In this document: one piece after another, positions 48,600 to 59,880 of the stretch
Numbering within the stretch: the stretch's first letter is position 1
How the letters are laid out: the number at the start of each line of letters is the position of its first letter
Source: Tubulanus polymorphus
Lineage: Eukaryota > Nemertea > Palaeonemertea > Tubulaniformes > Tubulanidae
Direction: 5' to 3'
Length of the DNA stretch: 60,000 bases
Assembly (NCBI RefSeq): GCF_964204645.1
Contig: NC_134028.1
Coordinates: 24,094,153 to 24,154,152, forward strand
Notes under the pieces: generated by a model
Told to the model about the DNA's origin: nothing
The model's input: only the letters and a program-made list of their open reading frames with translations
The model's database searches: none
Position numbers and translations under genes: made by a program

Positions 48600-49713
48600 C
48601 TAGATTTTTCAGGTCAGAGGCCACCCTGCTCAGGTCATTGTGACTGGTGCCACTGTGAAAATCGCAATTGCTTTGGGTTCCATCATGTTATAAGGGGGGG
48701 GGGTGACCTGAGAGGGGCTTTGGGTGAACAAAATACCGTAGAGACTTTACTCATTGGGATAACATCACAATAAGTTGACCGTCGAATATCAAGCAAGTTT
48801 TAACAAAATCATTTTTAGGACGAGTCCACTATCTATTATGAATGGTGTGAAAACCCACAATTAAAAAAGTTAAGATAGACTTCATTATTCTCGGTGTTCT
48901 AGCGCAGTATTCTCGATGGAGTTCCTACGGTCGGTAGTCGCACCGTTTCTGGCTGAGCGAATACAGTTTTTATTTTCACATCAATTTCACTTTCGATTAG
49001 TTAAAAAGAAAACTCGTCGTAATTTCGGCAGCAGTTCGCGATAACATCGAAACCCGGTTATTTTCATCACGCAAAACGACTACGAACTACTACGCAATCG
49101 ATGCTTTTTAATTAAGAGATAAATTCATAGAATTTAAGCGATTTTGGCCCGTCCTACGCTTGCTTCCTACGCCGTTTATCTAAGATGAACGAAGATTGTA
49201 TTTTATTAGACGGAGATATCGTGTTTACGTTTGAAATTAGAAACTAAAGACGCAGTAAGCGAAGATTGCCCTAATTATTTCAATGACTCAGGATGAAATG
49301 CTCGGCGACTGTCGCTGTAACTTAAACTATTTTCTCCCCAAAGGAGACATCGTTATTCAAGTCTATCCTCTATTCCGGCGAAAACGAGAAATTGCATTTT
49401 TTTTTTCGTGGAGAATTTCTTTTTTCGTTTTGAATCGGAAGCCGGCGCATCTTCACGAAACACTCGACTCAGTAACGCGCTAGCTTATATGTCATGTCGA
49501 AGTCAATTCGGATGAGATTTCATGTGAACGTTCTAAGATTACGGAAAGTCAGGTCTCCGTATAGGATCTGTCGTGTTCACAGCTTCAAATAGCTTTCAAA
49601 CATAAATTTCAGGGACAAAATCCCATGGCCAAGAATGTTCATTTGCAGATACATTTGCATAGACTAAAAAAGTCTATGTTCTTGAATAGATAACGGCTAA
49701 TTCCTAGACGTTA
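48600..49713. other. No gene recognised
   Basis: It contains a G-run at 48694-48702 and CpG-richer sequence at 48900-49500 with an open plus frame (49283-49483). Neither motif nor splice support was found. Confidence 0.35.
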
Positions 49714-50129
49714 GACGCCATCACGCGGGACGATTTGACTAGGGTCAATTGGCACGGATCAGGCTTGTACCTAATTAGAGCGTGTTCATACGCAAACACT
49801 CACTCGATACTAAACAATGCTACAGGGTCCAGTTCCACAGTTGTGAGTTAAGATTTGACCCTGGGTTAAAACATTGAAAATGAACTAACTTTAACTCTGA
49901 GTTAACTCTAACTCACAACTGTGGAACTGGGTCCGGGCCGATACTAAACAATGCTACAGGCCAATCATTTGGCCATGCTCAAAATTGGGCACACGCAAGG
50001 TCTGACGTATTTGGCCGGGCCAAACTTGGTCTGGCTCAAACACAGGCTTAAGCCCATTATTTGACATATGTGTGAATGGTTGGTCTGCGCCTAATCTGTT
50101 ACGGCAAAATACTTGTGGATCTCGGCTAT
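49714..50129 (+). mobile_element. Repeat family A copy interrupted by a family B element
   Basis: The left part (CCATCACGCGGGACGATTTG, GGCACGGATCAGGC, TAATTAGAGCGTGTTCATAC, CACTCACTCGATACTAAACA) and right part (GGCCAATCATTTGGCC, GGTCTGACGTATTTGGCCGG, TGTGTGAATGGTTGG, CTTGTGGATCTCGGCT) are one family A element split by a 112-bp insertion. Removing the insertion and one copy of the flanking 22-bp repeat gives the normal family layout. Confidence 0.75.
49827..49938 (+). mobile_element. Family B element nested in family A
   Basis: Begins GTCCAGTTCCACAGTTGTGA and ends TGTGGAACTGGGTCCGGGC, near-palindromic like the 29053 copy. It is bracketed by identical 22-bp sequences at 49805-49826 and 49939-49960 that belong to the family A host (CGATACTAAACAATGC followed by TACAGG). 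This is direct evidence that B inserted after A. Confidence 0.85.
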
Positions 50130-50561
50130 CAACAACATGTCCTTAGCTGACAACATGAATTAATGATTTGAATCGTATGTTTAAACTGTTTATGCGTTTC
50201 TCGTGTCCAACTTCAGGTCAATCGCGATTACGAAAATGTAATCCGCTAATCAAATTTTCCACAGAGTGGAACGGAAAATCCATCGGAGAATTCCGACGAA
50301 AAACTGTCGTCACATATTTGCATATCGTGGAGAGATTATCCAAACAACGCCGGATTCTTATCAACGCCGGATACGGCTGCCTGCGCGAAAAATATTCTAC
50401 TCAGCGTTTTGGATATTTTCTACCGAGATGCCTAGGATCATTATCAGCCAGCTGTACGGTCTGTCAATAACACACAACCCAATGATTGGTCGACACTGTA
50501 TCCGGACGTGAGTTGAATAAAACGGAAAAAACGCAACCTATATACATATATATATATGTAT

Positions 50562-50723
<162 letters not shown>

Positions 50724-50852
50724 GAAATCAGCTCTCAGTGTTCATCTTGCACTGGTTCACATATCGAAAATAGAAACGAACCTTTTTATCATGTTTCACC
50801 CATCAACAATTTCAACATAAACCACGTGCTTGCGCAACCGTTTTCGAGCTGG

Positions 50853-51043
50853 TACCAAAATCAGCCCGCGCCAGATTACGCCCGGACCAAAGTTCACACT
50901 GGACCCAAATGGCTTCCTGGTTCGGGAGGTGACTGACCTCGCTTGTCACATCATCAATTTGATAGCGTTTTAGTATCAGTGAATGATCGCGCATGCTTTC
51001 TAATCAGGCACTGTTCAGATTAGACAAGTTGATCCGGGCTAGT
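50853..51043 (-). repeat. Repeat family A, partial reverse copy
   Basis: It contains CCAAAATCAGCCCGCGCC, GGAGGTGACTGACCTCGCTT, ATCATCAATTTGATAGCGTT, GAATGATCGCGCATGCTTTC and TAATCAGGCACTGTTCAG. The terminus at high coordinates runs directly into a family D copy. Confidence 0.55.
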
Positions 51044-51049
51044 TTTAGA

Positions 51050-51300
51050 AGGCCCGGGCCCACAAGATAATAAGTATGGCATTTCTCGAATAAAGCTGCC
51101 ATTTCATATTAGACTTCTAGCGCAGGTTCCCATCCTCGTTATTAGATATTTTTGAAGAACTACGTGTGGAAATAAGCAATTTCTGAAAGGATGAGTTTCA
51201 GACTAGCAGGTTTTGACGATCTTTGACTCGGCGAAAAGGGTAACTTCAATGGGAAGGCAAGGGTCGGGACCCCGGAAACCACCCCCTAAGTCCGCCCCTG
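51050..51300 (+). mobile_element. Repeat family D copy with altered left end
   Basis: The interior GGCATTTCTCGAATAAAGCT, GCCATTTCATATTAGACTTC, TTATTAGATATTTTTGAAGA, AATTTCTGAAAGGATGAG, CAGGTTTTGACGATCTTTGA and right end CTAAGTCCGCCCCTG match the copies at 13718 and 45412. The left end is replaced by GGCCCGGGCCCACAAG, where it abuts a family A fragment. Confidence 0.7.
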
Positions 51301-52727
51301 GCGTGACTGAAGACAACGCGAGCAAACGAACGATTCGTCATCTGGAATCAACCGCACGGCGTATAACGCAACAAAAACATGTAAGATTACGACAGGCAGC
51401 GACGGCGCATATTATTCACCTTCGGACGAGAGATGTTGATTATGGGCAAAGTTTGCGGATAAATGCGCACAGGGATCAGCCTCGCGTAATGAGCTTTACA
51501 TCTCTCGGGAGACCTATGAAAATGGGAAAGATTACACGGCTCGTGAATGAGAAAATCCACCGATGACAAAATCAAGACCCCGGATAACGAGAGACGTTGT
51601 CGCCGAAAGCTATAAAACTTTAGCGCGCGAATCACTTGCTGTATCTCTCTCTCTCTCTGTGCTGCGTATAAAATGTCGCTGTATATCTCCTTCAAACTCG
51701 GTGTTATCGCATTCGAAGGCTGCTGTCAAATTCGCGTCTGCTCAAAAACGACCGGAGAATGACATCAGATAAGCTGACGACATTGTGAACGACGCAGTAG
51801 TCAGTGAGCCATTATACAGAAAAGAGGGACCAGAAATTGGAAAAAATATCTCAAAGTTTTATGTGAAGATTAAGCTCGAATTGAGATGAAAGCGGATGAG
51901 TTACTGAATTTTTTAATCTTAGCTTAAACGCAATTCGTGACCGACTTAATGACAATGCTTTAATTGGGTATTTCAAGGGCCAATAAGCGCAGGGACTCGT
52001 ATTCTTATCATTAGTCCGACCAATATATCTTAACTGTGTATCAATCATTTTTCTCCCTGCGGAGAATTGATAACTGAGCTACCCTTAGAAGTCATCGATC
52101 AAGCCAGGTATGCCCTATTGCTTCGGGGTTGAGAGACAATCAAGGATAACACTTGCGCCCAGGGACACGGACGGCGTTAGCGCGCCGCGGAGCTCGAGGC
52201 ACGCTCAACATATCGACATTTTAAATCATCCTCGATGCGACTCGAAAAGTGGAAACCTGCTCTATTCCACCGCTGACTACCAACAACAGTGCCTCGACAT
52301 TTGAAGGGTATCTTAACATGTTCAGGTGCGACGTAGGAGAAATCTCTTAACCTTTTGGAAGACGGGATGAATTTTTATCCATCATTCTCAAACACGACGA
52401 ACATGAAATGATAAAAGCCTGCAGGCGACGATAGACTGCGTTCTTACTGCGAAATGAACTGGTGATATTCGGAAGTAAATTATCTTTCCTGACAAAGATT
52501 GGACTTGAAACGTAATAGATTTCAGAAGAGCATTTTTCAAGGTTTGTCGACGGGTTTCTTACAGAAGATCATTTATATCTCTCATCATTTGACGTCATAT
52601 TCTAAGGTTACGAGCTTAGAAAGTTCAAGTTTCATTTTGTATTAACCGTGACGTTAGGAAGGAGAAATTCTTACCAAAACATCAGGAAAATAGAATTCAA
52701 GAGTAATTGTTTCATTACTATATACCA

Positions 52728-52970
52728 GGTCCATGGCTTAGACTAAGGAACAGTTGAAGACCATGGTTCTAAAAAATTAAGACCAAGACCAACTAATAAC
52801 TCAAGACCAAGTCTTAAGATTTAAGATCACTTTTAAGGGGCCAGTTGAAGTCATAGCTTAGTTTAAAGACCAGCCCGGACCATATTGGTTCTACAACCAA
52901 TGTAACACCTTTATACAAGTCACAACTGTGCAACTGGGCCAAGAGTTCTCGACTATGGAACCAGCCCCCA
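52728..52970. repeat. Repeat P: CCAGTT-bounded element related to families B and C
   Basis: It contains CCATGGCTTAGACTAAGGAA, AAGACCAAGTCTTAAGATTT, AAGATCACTTTTAAGGGGCC and CAACTGTGCAACTGGGCC, ending GGAACCAGCCCC. The same words occur in the truncated copy at the window end (59881-60000). The shared CCAGTT...CAACTGG ends link it to families B and C. Confidence 0.55.
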
Positions 52971-53940
52971 ATTTTTTAACACTAGTTTAATTTTCTCTTA
53001 TTTGTTCATCAATCAGACTGCAACTATTATAAACTAATTTTGATCATCAAGTTTCCGAAAAAATTCAACATTCAAGTCAACATGTTTTTAACAGAAGACG
53101 GTTTAAATCTCTGATCATTTGATGTACCAGTCTAGAACGTTCAAATTTGATTCCTCGTTTGAATTTGAACTTAAAAAACCTCGTCTCATTTACAGCAGTC
53201 GCGATAGATTTATTCGGCATTTGCAGTTGTCAAAGGGCAGTTATATCTCATCAACAAAGATTTAGATTTATAAACACTTTCCTACCGGAAAATCACTTAA
53301 ATCCCCGATGATTCTATGGCATTTTTATAACCGCGACTCTCGTCGGTTGCGGCATTACAGAAGCTTTCAACAGATCGATAAAAGAAATAAAACAAAATCA
53401 TAAATTTCAAGCGCTAATATTTCACGGCGAAGCAGCCATTGCCGACGTAACGTACAGTTTGCCAATTCTACCCGAGATGGTTCTATATCCGGGCAATTGG
53501 CAATTCATCATTTTACTTAATACCGACTTATACTCGGCAATCGCAATTCGCCGTGAACGCGGCGCGGGTGAAGCACTGAGTAATCTGCTCGGTGAGCTTG
53601 ATCAACAAATATACACGCGAAATCTACTTAAGCACGAAACCAACCGATACACGAACATATACGCATGCATCGCTCCCCGCGACGACGTATCAAACTCAAT
53701 CAAATGAAAAACATCCGAGATTATTTCGCCTTTTCGATGCCGTAAAAACCATTACAAAAACGTTTTCATACGATGATGACACTACGTGTTTTAATATCTC
53801 ATGGGTGAGTCGATATGTCATCAAAATTGGCGTTTATCTTGTAATTGAATATATTTAATAGCTCTTATCGGTCGGATATGAAATTCTGTATTATTTCAAT
53901 GAAGAACTTTAAAGGCAATGAGAATATTGCATGAAAGGAC

Positions 53941-54125
53941 GCGCACTACGTCATCAATACCGGGCTTAGACTGGTTGCCAGTCAATTCAATTCAATTCAA
54001 TTTTCATTATATCAAAAAAAAACTTTATTGAGCCTTTATGATATACAATTCATTTTTAACAATATAAGGCAATGTAGATGTTATATAATTACAAGGCATC
54101 AATAAACTTTCAAGGTAGCTTTCTT
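53941..54125 (+). repeat. Dispersed repeat H, copy 2
   Basis: GCGCACTACGTCATCAATAC, CGGGCTTAGACTGG, (TCAAT)n, AAAAAAAACTTTATTGAGCC, TTTATGATATACAATTC and AACTTTCAAGGTAGCTTT match the copy at 38599. The pentanucleotide run differs in length, as in a simple-repeat tail of a retroelement. Confidence 0.6.
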
Positions 54126-54447
54126 GTTGCGAAGGTGAAAAAAAGTGTTTTGCCAACTAGGTGGCGTATTCATGAAGAGAGGACAATAGTTTATAACCCC
54201 CTGAACAGATAAACAAATAATGATAAGAATGATGGCTTCTAAATAGAAATAACACGAATGATTAATTCAGGGCAATTCATTTCTCTTATCAATCACCAAA
54301 TATTTTGACATATTTCAATCAATCAGTTTTGCCGGAGATCATGTGCCACAGCACAGGGTTTTGTCATCCACGCAATATCTTCCGACTACATCTACCCCAA
54401 AACCTCACGCGCGAAATACAAGGCTCAATTCAGGTCGCTTAAGCCTA

Positions 54448-54718
54448 GCGCACATCGACACTGCGATTGGAGACAACTAGTTGCTACCGAACGATTACCC
54501 CGCGCACATCGAATTCTTGTTACAACCGGTCAGTTGCAGCAACTGCATGACGCGTGTCGATCGTCGAAATCCAGAGCGCGCACATCGACGGATACGACTG
54601 CGATTGAGTACAACCAGTTGCTCAAAAGTAGAACATGAGCAACTGGCTGGAACTGGAGATAGATCGACGCTTACCAATCGTAAGCTCGCTCACATCGACA
54701 CATTCGAGCAATTGATCA
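54448..54718 (+). repeat. Irregular repeats of GCGCACATCGAC and CAACTGGTTGC words
   Basis: GCGCACATCGA occurs at about 54449, 54499 and 54574 and CTCACATCGAC at 54690. Two units share ACTGCGATTG-G/A-G-T/A-ACAAC-T/C-AGTTGCT about 127 bp apart. It is probably one multi-part repeat; a family A fragment follows immediately. Confidence 0.5.
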
Positions 54719-54842
54719 ATAATTTGCCCATGCTAAAATTTGGCTCGGGCCCGGTCTGACGTTTTTGGCACGGGCCCATTTAACGCGCGGGTGAACAGTT
54801 GTTATATCACGGGACAAAAACACTCGCGCGATCGCCGATATT
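54719..54842 (+). repeat. Repeat family A, right-half fragment
   Basis: CTAAAATTTGGCTCGGGCCC, GGTCTGACGTTTTTGGCACG, GGGCCCATTTAACGCGCGGG and GTGAACAGTTG, ending near ACTCGCGCGATCGCC, match the right half of the family. Confidence 0.65.
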
Positions 54843-57160
54843 TCCTAACTTCAGAAATTTCACACAAAAATAAACTTTCTCGATTTATATTTGAACGGAA
54901 TCTTCCGGTAATAGCTATTTCATAAACTCGACAATAGGCGGTGTAAATAAACCAAACCACCGAACAGTAACGTCGTCTTCGTCGTCGTTATCACTTAACA
55001 AACCGATCGATCTTATGACATTCTATTCGTCTTACGAACGAACGTCATCAATTATAATTTCACCAATTACACGCTTAAACGACTGTTATTAATTCTTTTC
55101 TGGCGACCGATCACTCGCTCGTTCGCGTCGGTCTCCGTAGACGACGAATAAATCTCCTTACCCGTCAAAATTTGGCACGCGTCTACCCGGCGACGGGACG
55201 AGTCGGAAATTGTCACGTTCGCGAACGGTGAATATATCCGTCATTCGATCGCGTTCGGGTTTAGTTACGCGGCGAAACCTCCTTAACTCGAGCTTAACTT
55301 AAGAGTTGATAATTTTTCCGGGGGTTGATTAAAACGTCGGGGAAAATATTGACAGCATCGCCCGAAAACCAATTACATATCTGTAATGATGTTATGACAC
55401 TAACTGTCAGATAGTCATCAACATCTAAGCCGCATCTGCTGTGATTGCATCGGTCAAACGGGTCAGCTTCTTATTATGAAATAATAACTGAACTAATGAC
55501 CTCTTAAAACAACCGATAGCAGTTTTTATAGTACATGTTCATTCATGAAAATAATCATTATAATTATTATTATCGATATAATTATTATTATCGATATAAT
55601 AATTATTTATACTATTGTTACATTTTTGTAATTTACTGTAATTTTTGTGTTTATTTTGTGCTCTGTGTAATGTCATCATAATTTGTGGATAAACTAAACT
55701 GAAACTGGATATAGATTATGTCATTCAAACGAGATTTGTTTCATGATTATCATCTACTTCACTTAACGATCGGGAACATTGTCTAAAGCAGCGATGGATT
55801 TCGTCAAATCACAAAAGGGCACTTTCATGTCCAAAAAGCAAAATTCTGGTAGCAATCCTGCACTGAAACGTGCCAATCATCTTTATTGACAAAACGAAAA
55901 AGGGCGCTCAAAATTTGATGAACTCGGTGCACAAGTCTCACCGGATGCACGGGATGCTTTGCACGGAAAATCTCTTCGAAGAACTTGTCACATCCCAAAT
56001 GGCACTTCGATAACCGTAATGACAATTCGAAATACGCTGAAATACATCGAATAAGGCACTCAAAACAAAATTTGATGGACTTAAGTCTCACCAGTCCCCC
56101 TGGATCGGCACCTGATTTCCTGGGAAAATCTGACGGACAAACGATGAAGTGATGCCGTATCTATCGAGACGTTTTTACATCCACTAAAAGGAAAGGTTAC
56201 TTCTTCAGCGCCGGTATCGAACGCAACCCGAGAACGAACAATAAAACAGTCCCAGGTATCAGCAGTAGAAACACAGAGATCTGATCGATGTCACGGTCGA
56301 CTGGGTGAGATTTTCCGACTCACCGATCTGTCCGCTACGATAAGTCAATTCACCGGACATCGACGAAAATGGCTAGACACATATTAAAAGAACATCCCCT
56401 CGAGACCAAACCTCACTCGCTATCAGACCATATTCTATATCATGAAAAATACTACATATCTTTATTAACAGGAATATGCCGTATATAGATATGCTATTGA
56501 TATTCTATGTTACAAAGTAAAAGGCTAACTTAGAGAGAATGCCTTTATATCTCTCTTAAACCTTTTTGACAATTCCAATGGGAAAGAGATCTTAAAGGGG
56601 AACATGGACATCCCCAGGATTTTTGAGGGGGTTCGAATTACCCAAATCTGCTAGATTCTTTCACACAATGCATTCAGGTTTTTTTAGACGAAAATCCTAG
56701 GGTCTTCACATTTTGGAGCACAAAGTTTCGAGTGGACTTCCTATAACTCAGCAATGATCATATGGCCAAAAAGAAAGGTGTATTTGCAGCCTGTCCCAGG
56801 GGGCACCCGTGGTAAACCAAAATAATTGGATTTTTTTTTCAAGTCTACACCATCATTAAAGGACACACGAACCTCGTAGTTAATCATTGAATGAACTAAC
56901 GATAGATTGAACGCCGATGATTCAAGGCGCTGATGATGAAAAGTCCATTGATGAAAACGATAGGGATTTTGATTATTGGATGTCGATGATCTGTCAAATC
57001 ATAATCTAAAACGGTTCACCATTCAGTCAACGTTCATCAAGGCCAAATTACTACAACTTATCAGTTATCACATCACGTCCCTGTTTTGGAGTCACATCTC
57101 CATTTCTAATTCAATCTTCTAAGTAAAAGTCCTTGTCAGATAAGTCATCAAATTGCTAAT
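54843..57160. other. No gene recognised; CpG-dense near 54950-55330
   Basis: CG dinucleotides are dense at 54950-55330. A GG|GTAAGG donor-like site at about 55160 (minus) is preceded by 28 open codons from an ATG, but it leaves phase 2 and does not fit the common exon. At 55558-55605 a TTATTATTATCGATATAA unit is directly repeated. The rest is AT-rich without support for genes. Confidence 0.35.
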
Positions 57161-57184
57161 GTTGTGTATATATATATATATATA

Positions 57185-57307
57185 GGGATGGGAGGGAGGG
57201 AGGGAGGGAGGGAGGGAGGGAGGGAGGGAGGGAGGGAGGGAGGGAGGGAGGGAGGGAGGGATGGGAGGGAGGGAGGGAGGGATGGGAGGGAGGGAGGGAG
57301 GGAGGGA
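57185..57307 (+). repeat. (GGGA)n tract, ~120 bp
   Basis: About 29 GGGA tetranucleotides with a few GGGATGGGA interruptions, preceded by a short (TA)n run. Runs of G3 separated by one base fit the consensus for G-quadruplexes. Confidence 0.95.
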
Positions 57308-58381
57308 TTCATTGCTGGGCCTAATGACTTACAACTCATAATCAACCAAACATATATCACTAATTAGTACGACTATTCAGTTACGTGATTATGAGTATTG
57401 ATAAATCACTGTGTTGTAATTATTGATGTACGAACACAGCGGGCGCGCGGCGGGCGCGGGTGTCGACTAGAGCTTTTCAGCAGATAAGAGAGCAAAAATC
57501 ATATTTCTTCACTTGTTTATGGATTTTCCGTATAGAAATCATTGACTACGGCTTTCCATTACAAGAAATCATTAAGAATGCTCAGCGTAAAGCTTGCTCG
57601 GAAAACAAATTTATCATGCAAGGGTTGTTAGAATAGCCATATTGCATAATACACTGAATGAATTCCGAATCAGTGGAACACCATAATTCTTGCTTTATTC
57701 AAAATATGAAATTCTTGCTTTAAGATGAACTACACGAATCCACAGCTTACTGACTAACTGATAATACAGCTAGTGATCTTTGTGGTGACGACTTATCCAA
57801 ATGACGACTTACGAATTGAATAGATTGGATTAGAAATACTAATCGGGACTTAAAACAGTAATTAGACGACTTCAGCGCATTCGGCTACAGTTTCTTAAAG
57901 CTTAAATCTTTGATCAAAGACAAGCCGATCTCCATCTTCCTAGACACAGATTGAGGACAAGGTTTCGCTCGGCGCAGTTAACTGTGACAAAGTGAAGTAG
58001 AACTGACCCTTGACGATCGAACAAACACGACTAGCATATCAATGGGTTGTATTAGAAATGAGCAAATGTGTGATATTGCAATTTACTTAATAAACAAAAC
58101 AAACCGACAAACTGCACAATAACTAATGTAGCTTTTGCATATTAGCAGAACAAACTTCGATTTAGTTTACACAAGATTCCCGACAAATAACCCTCATATA
58201 TAGAGACACTATATACTAAACACTGCCAGTACAATGACACGGGTTTACTGTTAGTTAACGGGGCTATCCGCGCGCGCGAGAAAAACCTGCTTCGTTCAAA
58301 TCGATTTCCAGTCGGCGAATTCCGCAATTTATTACTACGAACTTTTGATTTAAATCTAGCAATCATTTTCGAATAACTCAC
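57308..58381 (-). other. No coding sequence recognised
   Basis: AT-rich apart from a GC-rich spot at 57440-57470 (GGGCGCGCGGCGGGCGCGGG). If the segment at 58382-58635 is an exon, this is the start of its downstream intron. Confidence 0.35.
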
Positions 58382-58635
58382 CGCGGCGATCGTTCTCTAG
58401 TCTTTTATGAGACGTAAAGAGAAAACGGGCGAGTGTTTCGAGCGCGATCCCACGGTAAAATCAAACGACTATGAAAAGAGAAGTAAACGGATGAAAGTCG
58501 CAATAAGTGGCTGAAATGTTTTCGCGAAAGGAAATACATTTCGATTTTAATTCGAACAAAGCTATTTCTTCGTACACGGAATGAATATTTTATCGTACAA
58601 AACTCGCGCAATGCTTTCGCGAGGAAATTTCAACT
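58382..58635 (-). other. Candidate non-coding (5' UTR) exon of the minus-strand gene
   Basis: On the minus strand a pyrimidine-rich acceptor (TTTATTTCATTTTTTCAG) precedes 254 nt that end GCGCG-type sequence|GTGAGT, a consensus donor. The segment is CpG-richer than its flanks. All three forward frames contain stops, so it could only be untranslated. Its position upstream of all coding candidates fits a spliced 5' leader, but membership in the same transcript is not demonstrated. Confidence 0.3.
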
Positions 58636-58684
58636 CTGAAAAAATGAAATAAATCTGCGTTGAGGAATTACTCTTAGATACCCC

Positions 58685-59281
58685 CGGTCCGTAAAACCGG
58701 GCCCGGGTTCAGGATTCATACCCTATGGGTAACTTTGATACCCAGTCTGGTTAAGATTTACCCCTATATGGGTAACTTTGAAAGCACGTCTAAAACCAGG
58801 CCTAGATTAAGGCTTTACCCCTATAGAGGTAACTTTGATAGCCACTCTTTATAAAACCGGGCCCAGGTTAAGGCTCTACCCTTGTAGGGGTAACTTTGAT
58901 ATCCAGTCTAGAAAAACTGGGCCCAGGTTAAGGCTCTACCACTGTAGGGGTAACTTTGATATCCAGTCTAGAAAAACTGGGCCCAGGTTAAGGCTCTACC
59001 ACTGTAGGGGTAACTTTGATATCCAGTATAGAAAAACCGGGCTCAGATTAAGGCTTTACCCCTGTAGGGGTAACTTTGATATCCAGTCTAGAAAAACTGG
59101 GCCCAGGTTAAGGCTCTACCCTTGTAGGGGTAACTTTGATATCCAGTATAGAAAAACCGGGCTCAGATTAAGGCTTTACCCCTGTAGGGGTAACTTTGAT
59201 ATCCAGTATAGAAAAAGTTGGCCCAGGTTAAGGCTTTACCCCTCAAAGGGGTAACTTCGATACCCGGTCTATAAAAGCAGA
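58685..59281 (+). repeat. 60-bp satellite array, about ten units, each with a hairpin
   Basis: The unit is typified by GCCCAGGTTAAGGCTCTACC, CCTGTAGGGGTAACTTTGAT and ATCCAGTCTAGAAAAACTGG. Period is exactly 60 bp in the central six units (58861-59220) and diverges toward both edges. Every unit keeps an inverted repeat around TTACCCC-TGTA-GGGGTAA, even where the loop or arm bases change. Alternating CCCAGG/CTCAGA variants near 59041-59220 suggest a two-unit higher-order pattern. Because 60 is a multiple of three, one frame stays open for 139 codons; I treat that as a by-product. Confidence 0.95.
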
Positions 59282-59880
59282 CCCTCATATTCATGATTGA
59301 ATGTCTACCGGAAATGACATTCACAGATTCAACAGTGTTCGTGTTAAACTGTTATTACCTCATTTCCAACTACGACAACTCGCTAAAAATATCAATCGTA
59401 TAATTACGATGATCATTATATTTAATTCAGCGACTGTCAGCTATATTTTCGAGCGGCTATTCGAATCGGCAGATAATAATTACATATCGTTTTACTATCG
59501 ACAGATATCAATTTTCACGTAATTATCGTTTTCAAATTGCGTTATTCGAGACGAAGCGAATAGAAATTATACCTACGCGTAAAAAACACGGTGTAATTCA
59601 ATAATTCAATAGCACAACGAATACGAACATCTGGAAAATTATATTACGCTCAAAATAATGCAGATCGTGACTGGAAATAAATCAATTTTGTGTTTATAAT
59701 TCACTATTCATATTAAGCTATGTGATTCATATCTCTAAGATCTATATCGTTACTTATGCGGGGGGGGGGGTAACATGTGGGGCAGGGGGAAGGGAAGAAC
59801 ATGAAAGAAATGTCTCTGGAATATTCCACACGTCATGCAACAACAACACAGAAAAATATGTTTTGTCTCCAATACACACC
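59282..59880. other. No gene recognised
   Basis: AT-rich with one G-run at 59761-59770. Nothing else is supported. Confidence 0.4.

Noticed and set aside
55160-55246. 28-codon minus-strand ATG frame before a GTAAGG donor
   Set aside because: It leaves phase 2, which does not fit the common exon's phase 0, and the phase-0 frame has a stop just before the donor.
56319-56365. Short ATG frame before a GTGAGT donor on the minus strand
   Set aside because: It leaves phase 1, incompatible with the common exon; no other support.
57148-57367. Gly-Gly-Arg-Glu and Leu-Pro-Pro-Ser repeat frames
   Set aside because: By-products of the GGGA repeat.
58835-59254. 139-codon repetitive frame in the 60-bp array
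   Set aside because: The period is a multiple of three, so the frame stays open by geometry; divergence is not codon-aware and flanking units break it.
58685-59281. CRISPR-like array
   Set aside because: Units are contiguous tandem repeats with no unique spacers, in a eukaryotic context.
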